Shown: positions 1 through 8,369, counted from the first letter of the stretch. The stretch: 64,000 nucleotides of DNA from Neomoorella thermoacetica (GCF_001875325.1 NZ_MDDC01000013.1:1-64000), one strand, 5' to 3'. Made by a program: numbers and translations. The notes: a model not told the origin generated them from the sequence alone.

Positions 1-124
1 ATTATAGTAAATATGGTAATGCCAAAAGATGTAAAACCTCAGCCATTTCCTTATATCGCCATATAAACTTAATTATTCCACGCTTAAAAATTTCTCATCT
101 CGTGTCTTGACAATGGGGTCCACC

Positions 125-790
125 TTAGTTCCCCAGGCTGACCATACCGATGTGGCTGCCCACGGCGTTGGCCAGGAGGACGTAAATGCCGTTCTCCACG
201 GCGCGGGCAATGGGCAGGGCGCGGTTTTTGGGCAGCTTCCAGCGCGCCTCGGCGGGGTGGTAGTAATGGGCGGAGAGGATGAACATGGCTTCGGCCCCTT
301 CTTCGCGCAGGCTGCGGGCCAGCTCCGGATAGTTCTGGTCGCGGCAGATGATCACGCCGAACTTGCGCCCCTGGCAGGTGAAGGCCAGGGGAGTAGCGCC
401 CGGGGTGAAGTATTTGGCTTCGGCGGCGGTGAGGTTGATTTTATGGTAAGTATGGACGACGCCGTCCGGGAGGAATACCGTGGCGGCGTTATATAGCCGG
501 CCTCCCGTGAAGGCGGCGTGGCCGACAATCAGGCCCAGACCCAGCTCCTTTACCCGCTGGGAGATGCGCTCCAGGGAACCTTCCAGTTCCTCCGGAAAAC
601 CTGGCTTGCTCAAGGTGGAGTGGTTATAGCCCGTCAGGCCCATCTCCGGGAAAGCCAGTAGATCAACGCCCCGGGACGCCGCTGCCTCGGCCATCCGCAG
701 GACGGTAGCCTCATTAGTTGCCAGGGTGTCGGCGATAAACACCTGGGCCGCACCAAGACGCACGGGGATCGCCTCCATAGCGCATAGCAT
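125..790 (-). CDS. Nitrilase-family carbon-nitrogen hydrolase, C-terminally truncated
   Basis: A 221-residue member of the carbon-nitrogen hydrolase (nitrilase) superfamily, which cleaves amides or nitriles through a Glu-Lys-Cys triad. All three are visible: Glu49 in FPEMGLTGY, Lys117 in YHKINL and Cys149 in VIICRDQNYPE. Family members usually run to about 260-280 residues. This protein stops at GSHIGMVSLGN, just where the family continues into a conserved VVDPxG strand. Immediately after the stop codon another frame reads KVDPIVKTRDEK, so a small frameshift deletion followed by loss of the end is likely. The substrate cannot be told. The ATG at 790 has a modest AAGG site. The core fold is complete, but the missing C-terminal segment normally helps oligomerise these enzymes, so activity is doubtful. 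Confidence 0.75.
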   Translation of the reverse strand: MLCAMEAIPVRLGAAQVFIADTLATNEATVLRMAEAAASRGVDLLAFPEMGLTGYNHSTLSKPGFPEELEGSLERISQRVKELGLGLIVGHAAFTGGRLYNAATVFLPDGVVHTYHKINLTAAEAKYFTPGATPLAFTCQGRKFGVIICRDQNYPELARSLREEGAEAMFILSAHYYHPAEARWKLPKNRALPIARAVENGIYVLLANAVGSHIGMVSLGN

Positions 791-1003
791 ATTTTACCTT
801 CTCTATCTTACTATCCCAGCGCCCGGGTGGCAAGGCCGGCCGGTGTAAAAAGAAAATAGAGCAATGCAAATATCAGTGCATTATGAAGAATTGCCCCGGA
901 TATGCAAGGGAAAATGCGAGCGCACCTTGATGAAGTAGTAGGGATCAAAGGGTTCGTAGCCCGGTGAGGTTAGAACTAGCGTAGATGGAAAGGCCGGAAA
1001 CCT

Positions 1004-1357
1004 TCATTTTAGTAACTCGGCAAGACGGTTAAGCTCTGCCTCGGCTTTTTTCCTGTACGCGGATATGCGTTTGGCGGCGGTTCTATAAACCTGGAGATCT
1101 TCGCGCTTACCCACGACCACTATAAGCACGATTACGGCGGTTTCTTCTACACGGTAAACTACTCTATACCCCCGCGCCGTCTTTAGTTTATGCATCCCGC
1201 TTAAGTCGAGACCTGCCTTTTCTCCCAGGGGTTCGCCATATCCCAACGGGTTGTCTTCCAGCTTGACGATAGCTTTCAGCACCCTCAGTTTGATGCTTCT
1301 GTCCAATTCTTCCATATCTTTGACGGCTTCCGGTAGCCATTTAACTTTCCATTTCAT
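1004..1357 (-). CDS. RelE/ParE-family toxin
   Basis: A 117-residue basic protein of the RelE/ParE toxin superfamily. The family pattern is clear: KWLPEAVKDMEELD in the first helix, ADNPLG-like spacing (LEDNPLGYGEPL), then the LKTARGYRVVYRVEE beta-strands and VVVGKREDLQVY. RelE members are ribosome-dependent mRNA nucleases; ParE members poison gyrase. The sequence alone does not separate the two. The C-terminus carries an extra Lys/Glu-rich helix of about 25 residues beyond the usual end. It overlaps the upstream antitoxin gene by 17 bp, the normal arrangement for translational coupling in toxin-antitoxin operons. Confidence 0.85.
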   Translation of the reverse strand: MKWKVKWLPEAVKDMEELDRSIKLRVLKAIVKLEDNPLGYGEPLGEKAGLDLSGMHKLKTARGYRVVYRVEETAVIVLIVVVGKREDLQVYRTAAKRISAYRKKAEAELNRLAELLK

Positions 1358-1700
1358 CGCCAGGCTCCTCCGCCAATTCTTCCCGCGTTATCCCGAACCG
1401 TTTCAGGACCTCGTCTATTTCTATAAGATTTTCCGGTGTTTTAGCGTTTTCGGCCAATCGCCGCAGGGCCAAAACCGCCAGGTATAGTTCTTCCATCTTT
1501 TGTTCTTCACCCAGAAGTTCCCGGTAGTCATCAAGGTTTAAGAGTACCGCTTCAACTTCTTGCTCCCTGGTGACAAAAATCGGCCTTTTCCGCACCTCAT
1601 TCAAGTAGGCTCCCAGGTTTTTGCTTAATCTCGAGGACGACACCAATTGGGAAGGGCTGAGAAGAACGGGATCCTCAATCTCATGCCTCATGACCATCAT
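1341..1700 (-). CDS. Phd/YefM-family antitoxin
   Basis: A 119-residue antitoxin-like protein. Residues about 15-60 (SPSQLVSSSRLSKNLGAYLNEVRKRPIFVTREQEVEAVLLNLDDYREL) match the Phd/YefM DNA-binding fold, in which a short helix-strand domain recognises palindromes in the operon's own promoter. The C-terminal half (about 70-119) is acidic and helical, as expected for the part that wraps the toxin. The gene starts at an ATG behind GGGGGG and lies first in the operon, overlapping the toxin gene. A perfect 20-bp palindrome sits just upstream and is the obvious autoregulatory site. Confidence 0.85.
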   Translation of the reverse strand: MMVMRHEIEDPVLLSPSQLVSSSRLSKNLGAYLNEVRKRPIFVTREQEVEAVLLNLDDYRELLGEEQKMEELYLAVLALRRLAENAKTPENLIEIDEVLKRFGITREELAEEPGDEMES

Positions 1701-1712
1701 TCGACCCCCCTG

Positions 1713-1732
1713 TTATTTTTACGTAAAAATAA
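1713..1732. promoter_or_regulatory. Perfect 20-bp palindrome, probable antitoxin operator
   Basis: TTATTTTTACGTAAAAATAA is a perfect 20-bp palindrome ending 12 bp before the antitoxin start codon. Phd/YefM antitoxins bind palindromes at this place to repress their own operon. The role as operator is inference from position and symmetry. Confidence 0.7.
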
Positions 1733-2013
1733 TATGTTTTGTTTGAGGAAATTATAACTCAAATTTACACTAAAATAAAGCCTTACAATGGAAGGGATAA
1801 AATCTATCCAATGGTGGGGATGCGAGAACGGTTGAGGGCGCTGCGACAGTTGGTCTCATACATTCCAAACATGGCGGTCTATTCTGCCCCCCGGCATGGT
1901 GATCGTTAAGGTGGCACAGGAAACAGGGAGTAACTTCGCCGTCAAGGTATTTATCCTCCCGGATTTAAGCAATAACTACCCGCGTCTACGCTGCCGGCCG
2001 CGAGTTCATAAAG

Positions 2014-2685
2014 TTAGCGTACCACCTGGCGAAAAGCCAGGTAGGAATATACTATCGTACCCGCCACGGCTATAGCCGGGCCGGCCAGGCCCAGGATAAA
2101 GTTGGCCGGCGGTGGCAAGAAGGCGGCAGCTATAAACATCAGCCCGGCCAGGATAAAGGCGTAGCCGGAGAAGCGGTGGGTGCGCCGCCAGACTTCTTCG
2201 TTGGCCAGGGTCCAGGGCGTGCGGACGCCGAAGAAGTAGTTGAAACGCGCCTGGGGCAGGTAGTTGCCAATCAGGATAAAGAGCAATCCCACCGCCAGGG
2301 GTACCACCCGGCTGACCAGGTTGGCCGGGCCGCCCAAGGCCACGACCAGGGTGGTGGCATAAATTACCCCCATAAAGAGGACCAGCCCCAGGCGTACCAC
2401 CCAATAGGCCTTGCTAAAGCGGGGGTAATTCTCCCGCTTGGGGTCCAGGTAAGGGGCAAAGAGCATGAGCAGGTAGATGCCACTACCCATTAAGGGCGGG
2501 GCGAAGGCGCCCCAGAAGCGGCTAAAGTAGTTATCCACTTCGCCGCGGAAGTTCCAGTGGGCTGGTACCAGTTCCGGCAGGTGGGGGTAGAGGATAATGC
2601 CGGCGACGAACATGGCCGCCAGGACCACCAGGGCCGGCCAGTCGCGGGCCAGGGTTTCTTTATCGACGTGATACCCGGTTTTCAT
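2014..2685 (-). CDS. sdpI: SdpI-family integral membrane protein
   Basis: A 223-residue polytopic membrane protein of the SdpI family. The N-terminal part (DWPALVVLAAMFVAGIILYPHLPELVPAHWNFRGEVDNY) is the DUF1648 module typical of SdpI, and the later NYLPQARFNYFFGVRTPWTLANEEVWRRTHRFSG segment is the SdpI signature. In Bacillus, SdpI gives immunity to the SdpC killing peptide and holds the SdpR repressor at the membrane. The start is taken at ATG 2685, not the TTG six bases earlier, because it forms an ATGA overlap with the sdpR stop codon and is well spaced from AAGGAGG. No SdpC toxin gene is in the window, so the orphan pair may sense a foreign peptide or do something else. Confidence 0.85.
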   Translation of the reverse strand: MKTGYHVDKETLARDWPALVVLAAMFVAGIILYPHLPELVPAHWNFRGEVDNYFSRFWGAFAPPLMGSGIYLLMLFAPYLDPKRENYPRFSKAYWVVRLGLVLFMGVIYATTLVVALGGPANLVSRVVPLAVGLLFILIGNYLPQARFNYFFGVRTPWTLANEEVWRRTHRFSGYAFILAGLMFIAAAFLPPPANFILGLAGPAIAVAGTIVYSYLAFRQVVR

Positions 2686-2969
2686 AGACAATGCCTCCTT
2701 TCCGTTATTATCCCCAGCATGTCGAAGAGCCAGCCGGTGATATCCTGCAATACGGTGGTATTGAGGGAATAGATGACGTACTGGCCCCTTTTCTCATCCT
2801 GCACCAGCCCCGCCTCCTTGAGGACATTCAGGTGGTGGGAAATGGTCGGCCAGGAGAGTTCGAAGGCTGCGGCAATTTCCCCGGCGGCCATATCCCCCCG
2901 GGCCAGCCGCCGCAGGATCTCCCGGCGGGTCTCATCCCCCAGGGCCTTGAAGAGGGTATTTAGCCCCAT
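2682..2969 (-). CDS. sdpR: ArsR-family autorepressor, SdpR-like
   Basis: A 95-residue winged-helix repressor. LFKALGDETRREILRRLARGDMAAGEIAAAFELSWPTISHHLNVLKEAGLVQDEKRGQYVIYSLNTTVLQDITGWLFDML is a complete ArsR domain with the recognition helix near WPTISHHLNVL. No metal-binding cysteine motif is present, as expected for the SdpR branch. The gene is coupled to sdpI by a four-base ATGA overlap. In the Bacillus model SdpR represses its own operon until SdpI sequesters it. A two-fold symmetric site lies about 20 bp upstream of the start. Confidence 0.9.
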   Translation of the reverse strand: MGLNTLFKALGDETRREILRRLARGDMAAGEIAAAFELSWPTISHHLNVLKEAGLVQDEKRGQYVIYSLNTTVLQDITGWLFDMLGIITERRHCL

Positions 2970-2987
2970 TGCCCTTCACCCCATTAT

Positions 2988-3003
2988 TTAGATAGATATC
3001 TAA
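2988..3003. promoter_or_regulatory. Inverted repeat upstream of sdpRI, candidate SdpR operator
   Basis: Half-sites TTAGATA and TATCTAA are separated by two bases, giving a near-perfect 16-bp palindrome just upstream of sdpR. ArsR-family dimers bind symmetric sites of about this size in their own promoters. The assignment is inference. Confidence 0.6.
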
Positions 3004-3190
3004 TTAACTCCAATATAACCCCGGCCTGATGCTTTGTCAAGTAGCGGTTATTATTTAGACGGAAGACATTTCGGGAACCTGGCGACCTTCAACAAAGTCT
3101 ATAAAGGATGGAGCTGGAAAACAGCAGTAAAACCATTTTTCTAAAATATGGCATACTAAAAGCGGAAACGCGGGGAGGTATTCATTCATT

Positions 3191-5152
3191 ATGTCACCAG
3201 TACACAGGAAGCGGAGTTGGCCAGTCTTTACGGCCCTCGTTTTAGTTTGCAGCCTGCTGGCCAGCCCCCTGGCAGTCCTGGCGGCTCCATCCTGGCAGGT
3301 AACGGCTGAAACGGAGCAGGTACCCCTGGCCACGGGGGTACGTTACTCGGCCTACAGGCTTACCGCTCCTGAATACGACGAAGCCATCAAGGTTTTGACC
3401 ATTAATCCCAATGACAGGTACACTGTCCTGGAGACGGCCCTTTCCCGGGACAACCTGGCCGGGGACCTGGAGCGCCCTACGGCCATGGCGGGGCGGCTGG
3501 CCGGGCCGGGGAAGGCCCCGGTGGCGGCTACCAACGGCGATTTCTACAGCACCCAACCGCCTTACCTGCCCATCGGCCTGCAAATAAGGAACGGCGAACT
3601 GCTAACCAACCCGGAGGGTTTCCCGGCCCTGGGGCTGACCCGGGATAAAAAGGTCCTCATGGGCACACCGGTCCTGGCAGCCACCCTCACAGTGACCCGG
3701 CAGGTAGTAACCCATGGCCGTAGCGTTACCCGAACTGTTTACAATTACCCCCTTACCGCCATCAACCGGCCCCGCTTGACCGACAGCCTCATCCTCTATA
3801 CCCCGGCCTATGCCGCCGGTACGGAGACCAATGAATACGGTAGCGAACTTATAATTAAGGGCGTCGCCCTGCCCCTGCGGGCCGGGCGTACATACAGCGG
3901 CACCGTGGTCACCCGGATGGACGGCCGGGGTAACACCCCCATACCTCCAGATGGGCTCGTCCTCTCCGGCCACGGCCGGGCCCAGGAGTTTTTGAAGCAG
4001 GTCAACCCCGGCGACCGGGTCAGCTTAACCCTGAAGTTTACCGATACCCGGTGGAATGAGGTCATCCAGGCCGTGGGCGGCCGTGAGTTCATCCTGCAAG
4101 ACGGCCGGGTAGCCCTGCCGCCGGCCAGCCAGGACCCCCTGGTGGCGACCCGCCATCCCCGTACGGCGGCCGGGGTCACCAGGGACGGTCACCTGGAGAT
4201 TATCGTTGCCGACGGCCGCCAGCCCGGCTACAGCAACGGTATGACCCTCTACGAGCTGGCGGATTTTATGCAGGCCCGGGGCATAGTCACGGCCATTAAC
4301 CTGGACGGGGGCGGTTCCGCCGTTCTCGCCGTCAGGCCCGCCGGGGAGAACGGCCTGGTTATAACGAACAAACCATCCGACGGCCCGGAACGGCCCGTCA
4401 CCAGCGGCCTGGTGCTCTTCAGCAGCGCCCCCCGGGGGAAACTGAGCCACCTGTACCTTTCCCCCGGGAGCGTCAAGGTTTACCAGGGCAGCCGGGTAGA
4501 GTTTAACCTTAAAGCCCAGGACAATTACTACAACCCGGCGCCGGTTCCAACCGACCTGACCTGGCAGGCAGGAGGTAGCGTGGGCCGTTTTGTCTACCGG
4601 GGGATCTTCGAGGCTACCCAACCCGGCCAGGGCGTGGTAACGGCCCGGACCGGGGAGGTGCAGGCTACAGCTAAAGTGACGGTGGTTGATAAAATTGCCC
4701 GCCTGGTCCTGACCCCGGCCACGGCCTCCCTGGTACCGGGCGGCAGCCAGCAGTTCATGGTTACCGCCTATGACGCCGGTGGGGATGAGGTCCTGGTGGA
4801 TAAATCCCTGTACCGCTGGAGCGTGAGCCCGGGCCTGGGCCAGTTTGACCCCGGGACGGGCCGGCTGGTCTGCACCGGCGAGGTGATGGAGGGTGTGGTC
4901 GAGGTCAGCCTGGGAAACCAGGAGGCAGTAGCCACCATCAAGCTGGCCGGGCCAGGAGTTACCACGGGGCGGGTAACGGCTTCGGCCCTCTATGTGCGGA
5001 CAGGCCCTGGTACCAGTTACCAGCATTTAGCCCTCCTGCCCCGGGGTACTCTGGTCGCTGTACTTGATAGATTGGCTAACGGTTGGCTCCGGGTACGCCT
5101 GGAAGACGGCCGGGAAGGCTTTGTCTCCGGGCTTTATGTCAATCTAGCGTAG
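3191..5152 (+). CDS. Secreted phosphodiester glycosidase with Ig-like and SH3 domains
   Basis: A 653-residue exported protein. Residues 1-31 are a signal peptide (basic start, long hydrophobic core, AVLAAP cleavage region). Residues about 80-400 form a NAGPA domain (phosphodiester glycosidase). Its hallmarks are AATNGDFY, RHPRTAAGV, IIVADGRQPGYSNGMTLYEL and the INLDGGGSAVLAV motif. Two Ig-like segments follow (about 415-500 and 505-590). The last 60 residues are an SH3 type 3 domain (ALYVRTGPGTSYQHLALL to EGFVSGLYVNLA), a fold that usually binds cell-wall peptides. Secreted proteins of this plan act on cell-wall glycans or on 1-phosphodiester-linked sugars in the envelope or exopolysaccharide. 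The gene stands alone and is followed by a strong terminator. Confidence 0.88.
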   Translation: MSPVHRKRSWPVFTALVLVCSLLASPLAVLAAPSWQVTAETEQVPLATGVRYSAYRLTAPEYDEAIKVLTINPNDRYTVLETALSRDNLAGDLERPTAMAGRLAGPGKAPVAATNGDFYSTQPPYLPIGLQIRNGELLTNPEGFPALGLTRDKKVLMGTPVLAATLTVTRQVVTHGRSVTRTVYNYPLTAINRPRLTDSLILYTPAYAAGTETNEYGSELIIKGVALPLRAGRTYSGTVVTRMDGRGNTPIPPDGLVLSGHGRAQEFLKQVNPGDRVSLTLKFTDTRWNEVIQAVGGREFILQDGRVALPPASQDPLVATRHPRTAAGVTRDGHLEIIVADGRQPGYSNGMTLYELADFMQARGIVTAINLDGGGSAVLAVRPAGENGLVITNKPSDGPERPVTSGLVLFSSAPRGKLSHLYLSPGSVKVYQGSRVEFNLKAQDNYYNPAPVPTDLTWQAGGSVGRFVYRGIFEATQPGQGVVTARTGEVQATAKVTVVDKIARLVLTPATASLVPGGSQQFMVTAYDAGGDEVLVDKSLYRWSVSPGLGQFDPGTGRLVCTGEVMEGVVEVSLGNQEAVATIKLAGPGVTTGRVTASALYVRTGPGTSYQHLALLPRGTLVAVLDRLANGWLRVRLEDGREGFVSGLYVNLA

Positions 5153-5340
5153 GAGGCCCGGGAACGCGGGTTACACCGGTGGACAGCAATTTTGCCACGA
5201 TCTGACCACAACGCCTGCTGGAGACCCGGGGTAATGCTCAAACCTCGTTACTTGGGCGTTTGTCACCCCGGTAACACCCTGGCTGGCAATCTGGGGTACA
5301 GCAAAACCTCATGGACACCCCGGGCGTGAATAAGCCTGCC

Positions 5341-5375
5341 GGTAAAAAGCCGCAATGTCATTGCGGCTTTTTACC
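5341..5375 (+). terminator. Strong inverted repeat, likely terminator after the glycosidase gene
   Basis: Two 17-base arms, 5341-5357 (GGTAAAAAGCCGCAATG) and 5359-5375, are exactly complementary around one base. Runs of A and T sit at the two outer ends, so it can end transcription in either direction. Confidence 0.75.
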
Positions 5376-5493
5376 ATTAATCAACTTTCTTAATCTGGGG
5401 ACCGAAAACTGTTTAACATTTTTTGCAGGGGCTTTTTAACTTTTAACGTCTTAATTAAAGGAAAGACAAACAGGCAGGGAGGGGGGTATAAAC

Positions 5494-6033
5494 CTGGAAG
5501 AGGATTTAATTGAAAGGGCTGCAGCGGGGGATAGTCTTGCCTTTACCCGGATTGTCGAGCTTTTTAGCCCTTTTCTCCTGGCAATAATTATGCCGATTGT
5601 GTGTAATCCAGTAACGGCCGAAGATATCTTACAGGAAACGTTTATTCAGGTTTACCGCTCCCTTCCCCGCTTTCGTGGAGGTAGTTTCAAACACTGGCTG
5701 GCCCGTATTGCTACAAATAAAGCGATTGACTGGAAACGCAAGTTCAGGCAAAGTTTAGAGACCATGGTAGAATACCCTGAGCAGGTGGGGGGGCCGGGAT
5801 TAAACCCAGGATCTTCGGTAGAAGATGAAGTGATTTATAAGGAAACGATAGCAAACCTGCTATCGTTGTGCCAGGAATTACCTGAGGATTACCGCCATAC
5901 GTTTACCGGGTTTTACCTTGAAGGCAAAGATTACCGGGCGCTAGCAACGGAAGGCGGTGTAACGGTTAAAACAGTGGAATCACGCTTGTACCGTGCCCGT
6001 AAAATGCTACGGGAAAAGTTGAAGGAGGGGTAG
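5494..6033 (+). CDS. ECF-type RNA polymerase sigma factor, non-AUG start
   Basis: An extracytoplasmic-function sigma factor of about 179 residues. Region 2 is complete (LIERAAAGDSLAFTRIVELFSP, then AEDILQETFIQVYRSLPRFRGG and FKHWLARIATNKAIDWKRK). Region 4 is at the end (CQELPEDYRHTFTGFYLEGKDYRAL to TVESRLYRARKMLREKL). The first ATG in frame, at 5590, would delete half of region 2. The frame is open back to 5455 with no ATG, GTG or TTG. The purine run at 5476-5486 points to CTG 5494 or ATA 5488 as the real start; I use CTG. The anti-sigma gene follows after three bases, so the pair is a standard sigma/anti-sigma module with two membrane proteins as partners or targets. Confidence 0.85.
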   Translation: MEEDLIERAAAGDSLAFTRIVELFSPFLLAIIMPIVCNPVTAEDILQETFIQVYRSLPRFRGGSFKHWLARIATNKAIDWKRKFRQSLETMVEYPEQVGGPGLNPGSSVEDEVIYKETIANLLSLCQELPEDYRHTFTGFYLEGKDYRALATEGGVTVKTVESRLYRARKMLREKLKEG

Positions 6034-6036
6034 AAG

Positions 6037-6519
6037 GTGCTGCACTATAGTCGCCGGGAATGGCTTTTATACAAGGATGGTTTTTTGCTGGAAAAGACGC
6101 GGCGGGCGATGGAGGACCATTTACGGATCTGTGAAGCTTGCCTGGATAATTACCTTTCTACCTTCGAGCCCAGGGATGAAGTAGCAGCTTCCGGGTTCCT
6201 TCCTCCTGATTTCCCCGTAAGGGTTACCGGGAGGGTTACCGAAATGTGCGCCCGGCGAAAAAATTGGTCGCGCCTGGACTGCAACTGGGTAGCAAAGACA
6301 ATCCAGTATTATACCATAGCAGCCGCCATTACCCTTCTTCTCCTGGCAGGAGGATGGTTTGATTTCCTCGCTTCAGGAGCTATCCACAGCCAGGTGCGGG
6401 TAGCTACACTAGCGGAAACTGTCGATCAGAAAATTCCCTTCGGCTGGTCCGAACGCCTGGTAGAAAACGCCAGTGGCAGGCTGGCGATGATTATAAAAAT
6501 TAAGGAGGGTACCAAGTAA
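6037..6519 (+). CDS. Probable membrane-anchored anti-sigma factor
   Basis: A 160-residue protein starting at GTG behind GGAGGGG. Residues 1-45 contain MEDHLRICEACLDNYL, the H-x3-C-x2-C pattern of zinc-binding anti-sigma (ZAS/putative zinc-finger) domains. One transmembrane helix lies at about 90-108 (YTIAAAITLLLLAGGWFDFLA). The remaining 50 residues face outside. Position directly after the sigma gene supports an anti-sigma role: the cytoplasmic domain would hold the sigma factor until an envelope signal releases it. The gene stops one base before the start of the next, so the four genes are one translational unit. Confidence 0.75.
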   Translation: MLHYSRREWLLYKDGFLLEKTRRAMEDHLRICEACLDNYLSTFEPRDEVAASGFLPPDFPVRVTGRVTEMCARRKNWSRLDCNWVAKTIQYYTIAAAITLLLLAGGWFDFLASGAIHSQVRVATLAETVDQKIPFGWSERLVENASGRLAMIIKIKEGTK

Positions 6520-7374
6520 ATGGGCAAAAGCAAATTTACTAGTTTTATATTGTCCGTTTTTCCCGGCCTGGGTCATTTTTACCTGGGCCTGATGAACCGG
6601 GGCATGGTCATCATGGCTGTGTTTTTCGGGTGGCTGGGGCTGGTGCTATTAGCTAGCGTGGTTACCTGGTCTCATGATTTTCTCGTGTTATTGGTATTAC
6701 TACCGATTGTCTGGCTCTATAGTTTATTTGATGCCCTCCAACTCTGCAGCCGGATCCAATCCGGTGAAACAGTTCCCGACAGTTCCCCCATTGCTGAGCT
6801 AAGTGAAAGTCTAGCCAATGGCTACAAGAGCAGGTTCTGGGCGTTACTTTTCAGCATTATCCCGGGGGCGGGGCACATGTACCTTGGTTGGCAGCAACGG
6901 GGACTTGGGCTTATGACCACTTTTTTTCTGGCCCTGTTTCTTATGGACTGGCTGCGCCTTAGCCTTTTCTTTTTCATGCTGCCGGTTATCTGGCTTTATA
7001 GTTTCTTTGACGCTTTGCAACTGGTATCAGCCAATGATACGACTGTACCCGAAAGTGAGGGTACGTTATTCCCCTGGCTGGTGGCAAGACAAAGATGGGT
7101 GGGCCTGGGTTTAATTGCCCTGGGTGTCCTGATTATCTTTGAACGCGAGATTGTCCCCCACCTTAGCTATCAATTAATAAGCACAATTAAAACGGGTTTA
7201 ATAGCGGCGATATTTATTGGCGGTGGCGTACGGCTGGTTATGGGGAGCAGGCTCAACCTGCCAGTGACGGAGAAAGTAAAGACGGATACACATTTGGCTG
7301 ACGATAATAATGAGGTGAGTACCATAAACGACATAACGGGGGATGAAAGATGCAACGGGAAGGAAAAACCATGA
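6520..7374 (+). CDS. Membrane protein with internal duplication
   Basis: A 284-residue membrane protein made of two copies of one unit followed by two further helices. Copy one (about 7-85) reads SFILSVFPGLGHFYLGLMNRG ... LPIVWLYSLFDALQLCSRI. Copy two (about 107-175) reads FSIIPGAGHMYLGWQQRG ... LPVIWLYSFFDALQLVS. The PGxGHxYLGxxxRG turn resembles TM2-type domains. The tail is hydrophilic (residues about 240-284). I do not know a function. Its place between an anti-sigma factor and a LiaI/LiaF-like protein suggests envelope-stress sensing or membrane maintenance. ATG 6520 abuts the preceding stop. Confidence 0.7.
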   Translation: MGKSKFTSFILSVFPGLGHFYLGLMNRGMVIMAVFFGWLGLVLLASVVTWSHDFLVLLVLLPIVWLYSLFDALQLCSRIQSGETVPDSSPIAELSESLANGYKSRFWALLFSIIPGAGHMYLGWQQRGLGLMTTFFLALFLMDWLRLSLFFFMLPVIWLYSFFDALQLVSANDTTVPESEGTLFPWLVARQRWVGLGLIALGVLIIFEREIVPHLSYQLISTIKTGLIAAIFIGGGVRLVMGSRLNLPVTEKVKTDTHLADDNNEVSTINDITGDERCNGKEKP

Positions 7375-8369
7375 GGCAATGGCGGGTAGGCTCATTCTCT
7401 ATGGCCTTAGCACTGATTTTGTTTGGAGTGGCCACCCTGGTGTTCCGGAAAGAGCCGGGCTATGTTCCCCAATTAATACTCAACTGGTGGCCGGTAGTGG
7501 TGATTTTATTGGGTTTGGAAGTTCTCCTGGCGGGCTATTTTTGCCGGGACGAGGCGCCCAGGATCAAGTATGATTTTCTGGCTGTAATTATTGTCTTGGC
7601 GATAGGTATTGCCAGCCTGGGACTCTATGCTCTCAATGCCAGCGGTTTTGCCGCCAGGTTGACCCAGGCCCTTGGTGCGAAAAGCTTTACAGTTGAGCTC
7701 CCGGAAAAAAGGCTGGCTGTGCCAGAAGGCGTGCATAAAATCGTACTCCAGGGGCCGGGAGGGGGGTGGCAAAACCTGCAGATACGTTCCGGCAGTCCCG
7801 ACGACCAGCTAGTATTCTTTGGCCAGGCCATGGTTACAGCCCCATCCGAGGCCGAGGCTAAGGAATTGGCCCTCAATGCCGGTTTGCATACCCGGCAAGT
7901 AGGAGATTCCTTCTTTTTAGAATTGCGGGACGTGCCATTGACCCAGGGGTTTGCTTCGCCTGCACAGATATTAGGCAATACCCTTATTATTCCTGCTAAT
8001 TTAGAAGTAGAGGTTGGTAGCGACAGGAATGGGGCCGAGTTACAGCTGGTGTTGGATCATCTGGAGACGGCGTGGTCCGTTACCAACTCAGGGCCCATCC
8101 GGGTGACGCTAAACCGGGGGCTGAACGCCCAAATTGAAGCTCATTCCCGGGCTACCGACATGTTCCAGGGGAATATCAACTGGGAAATACAGGGTGGGGA
8201 TTTGCAAGCCGCAGAGAAAACGGCCTCAACACCTTCATACAATCGGGAATCATCTGTACCACCATCCAGTAGTGCGGATGCCGTGATATTAGCCAGAGCT
8301 ACAGTAGGCCAAGGCGGTCCCCTGTTAAGATTAGCATCCCATGATATAATTACAATTAATGTACAATGA
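7371..8369 (+). CDS. LiaI/LiaF-like envelope protein
   Basis: About 332 residues. Three hydrophobic helices at the N-terminus (VGSFSMALALILFGVATLVF, WWPVVVILLGLEVLLAGYF, YDFLAVIIVLAIGIASLGLYAL) resemble the LiaI/DUF5668 membrane module. The rest (about 90-332) is an extracytoplasmic domain rich in beta strands, similar in style to LiaF or DUF4097 proteins. ATG 7371 is preferred over ATG 7350 because it forms an ATGA overlap with the upstream stop and has GGGAAGGA at good spacing. It is the last gene of the sigma operon. The related Lia proteins of Bacillus monitor lipid II antibiotics; the same kind of task here is inference. Confidence 0.65.
   Translation: MRQWRVGSFSMALALILFGVATLVFRKEPGYVPQLILNWWPVVVILLGLEVLLAGYFCRDEAPRIKYDFLAVIIVLAIGIASLGLYALNASGFAARLTQALGAKSFTVELPEKRLAVPEGVHKIVLQGPGGGWQNLQIRSGSPDDQLVFFGQAMVTAPSEAEAKELALNAGLHTRQVGDSFFLELRDVPLTQGFASPAQILGNTLIIPANLEVEVGSDRNGAELQLVLDHLETAWSVTNSGPIRVTLNRGLNAQIEAHSRATDMFQGNINWEIQGGDLQAAEKTASTPSYNRESSVPPSSSADAVILARATVGQGGPLLRLASHDIITINVQ

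Noticed and set aside
881-1003. Minus-strand frame ending PGYEPFDPYYFIKVRSHFPL and HIRGNSS
   Set aside because: It reads like the end of a protein gene and may be a remnant, but it is 42 codons, has no start and I could not name a family.
1741-2005. Stretch between the toxin-antitoxin operon and sdpI
   Set aside because: Short frames only; no promoter-terminator pair, RNA or repeat that I could support.
5447-5450. CGTC as the -10 core of an ECF sigma promoter for autoregulation
   Set aside because: No AAC-type -35 element at the required 16-17 bp spacing.
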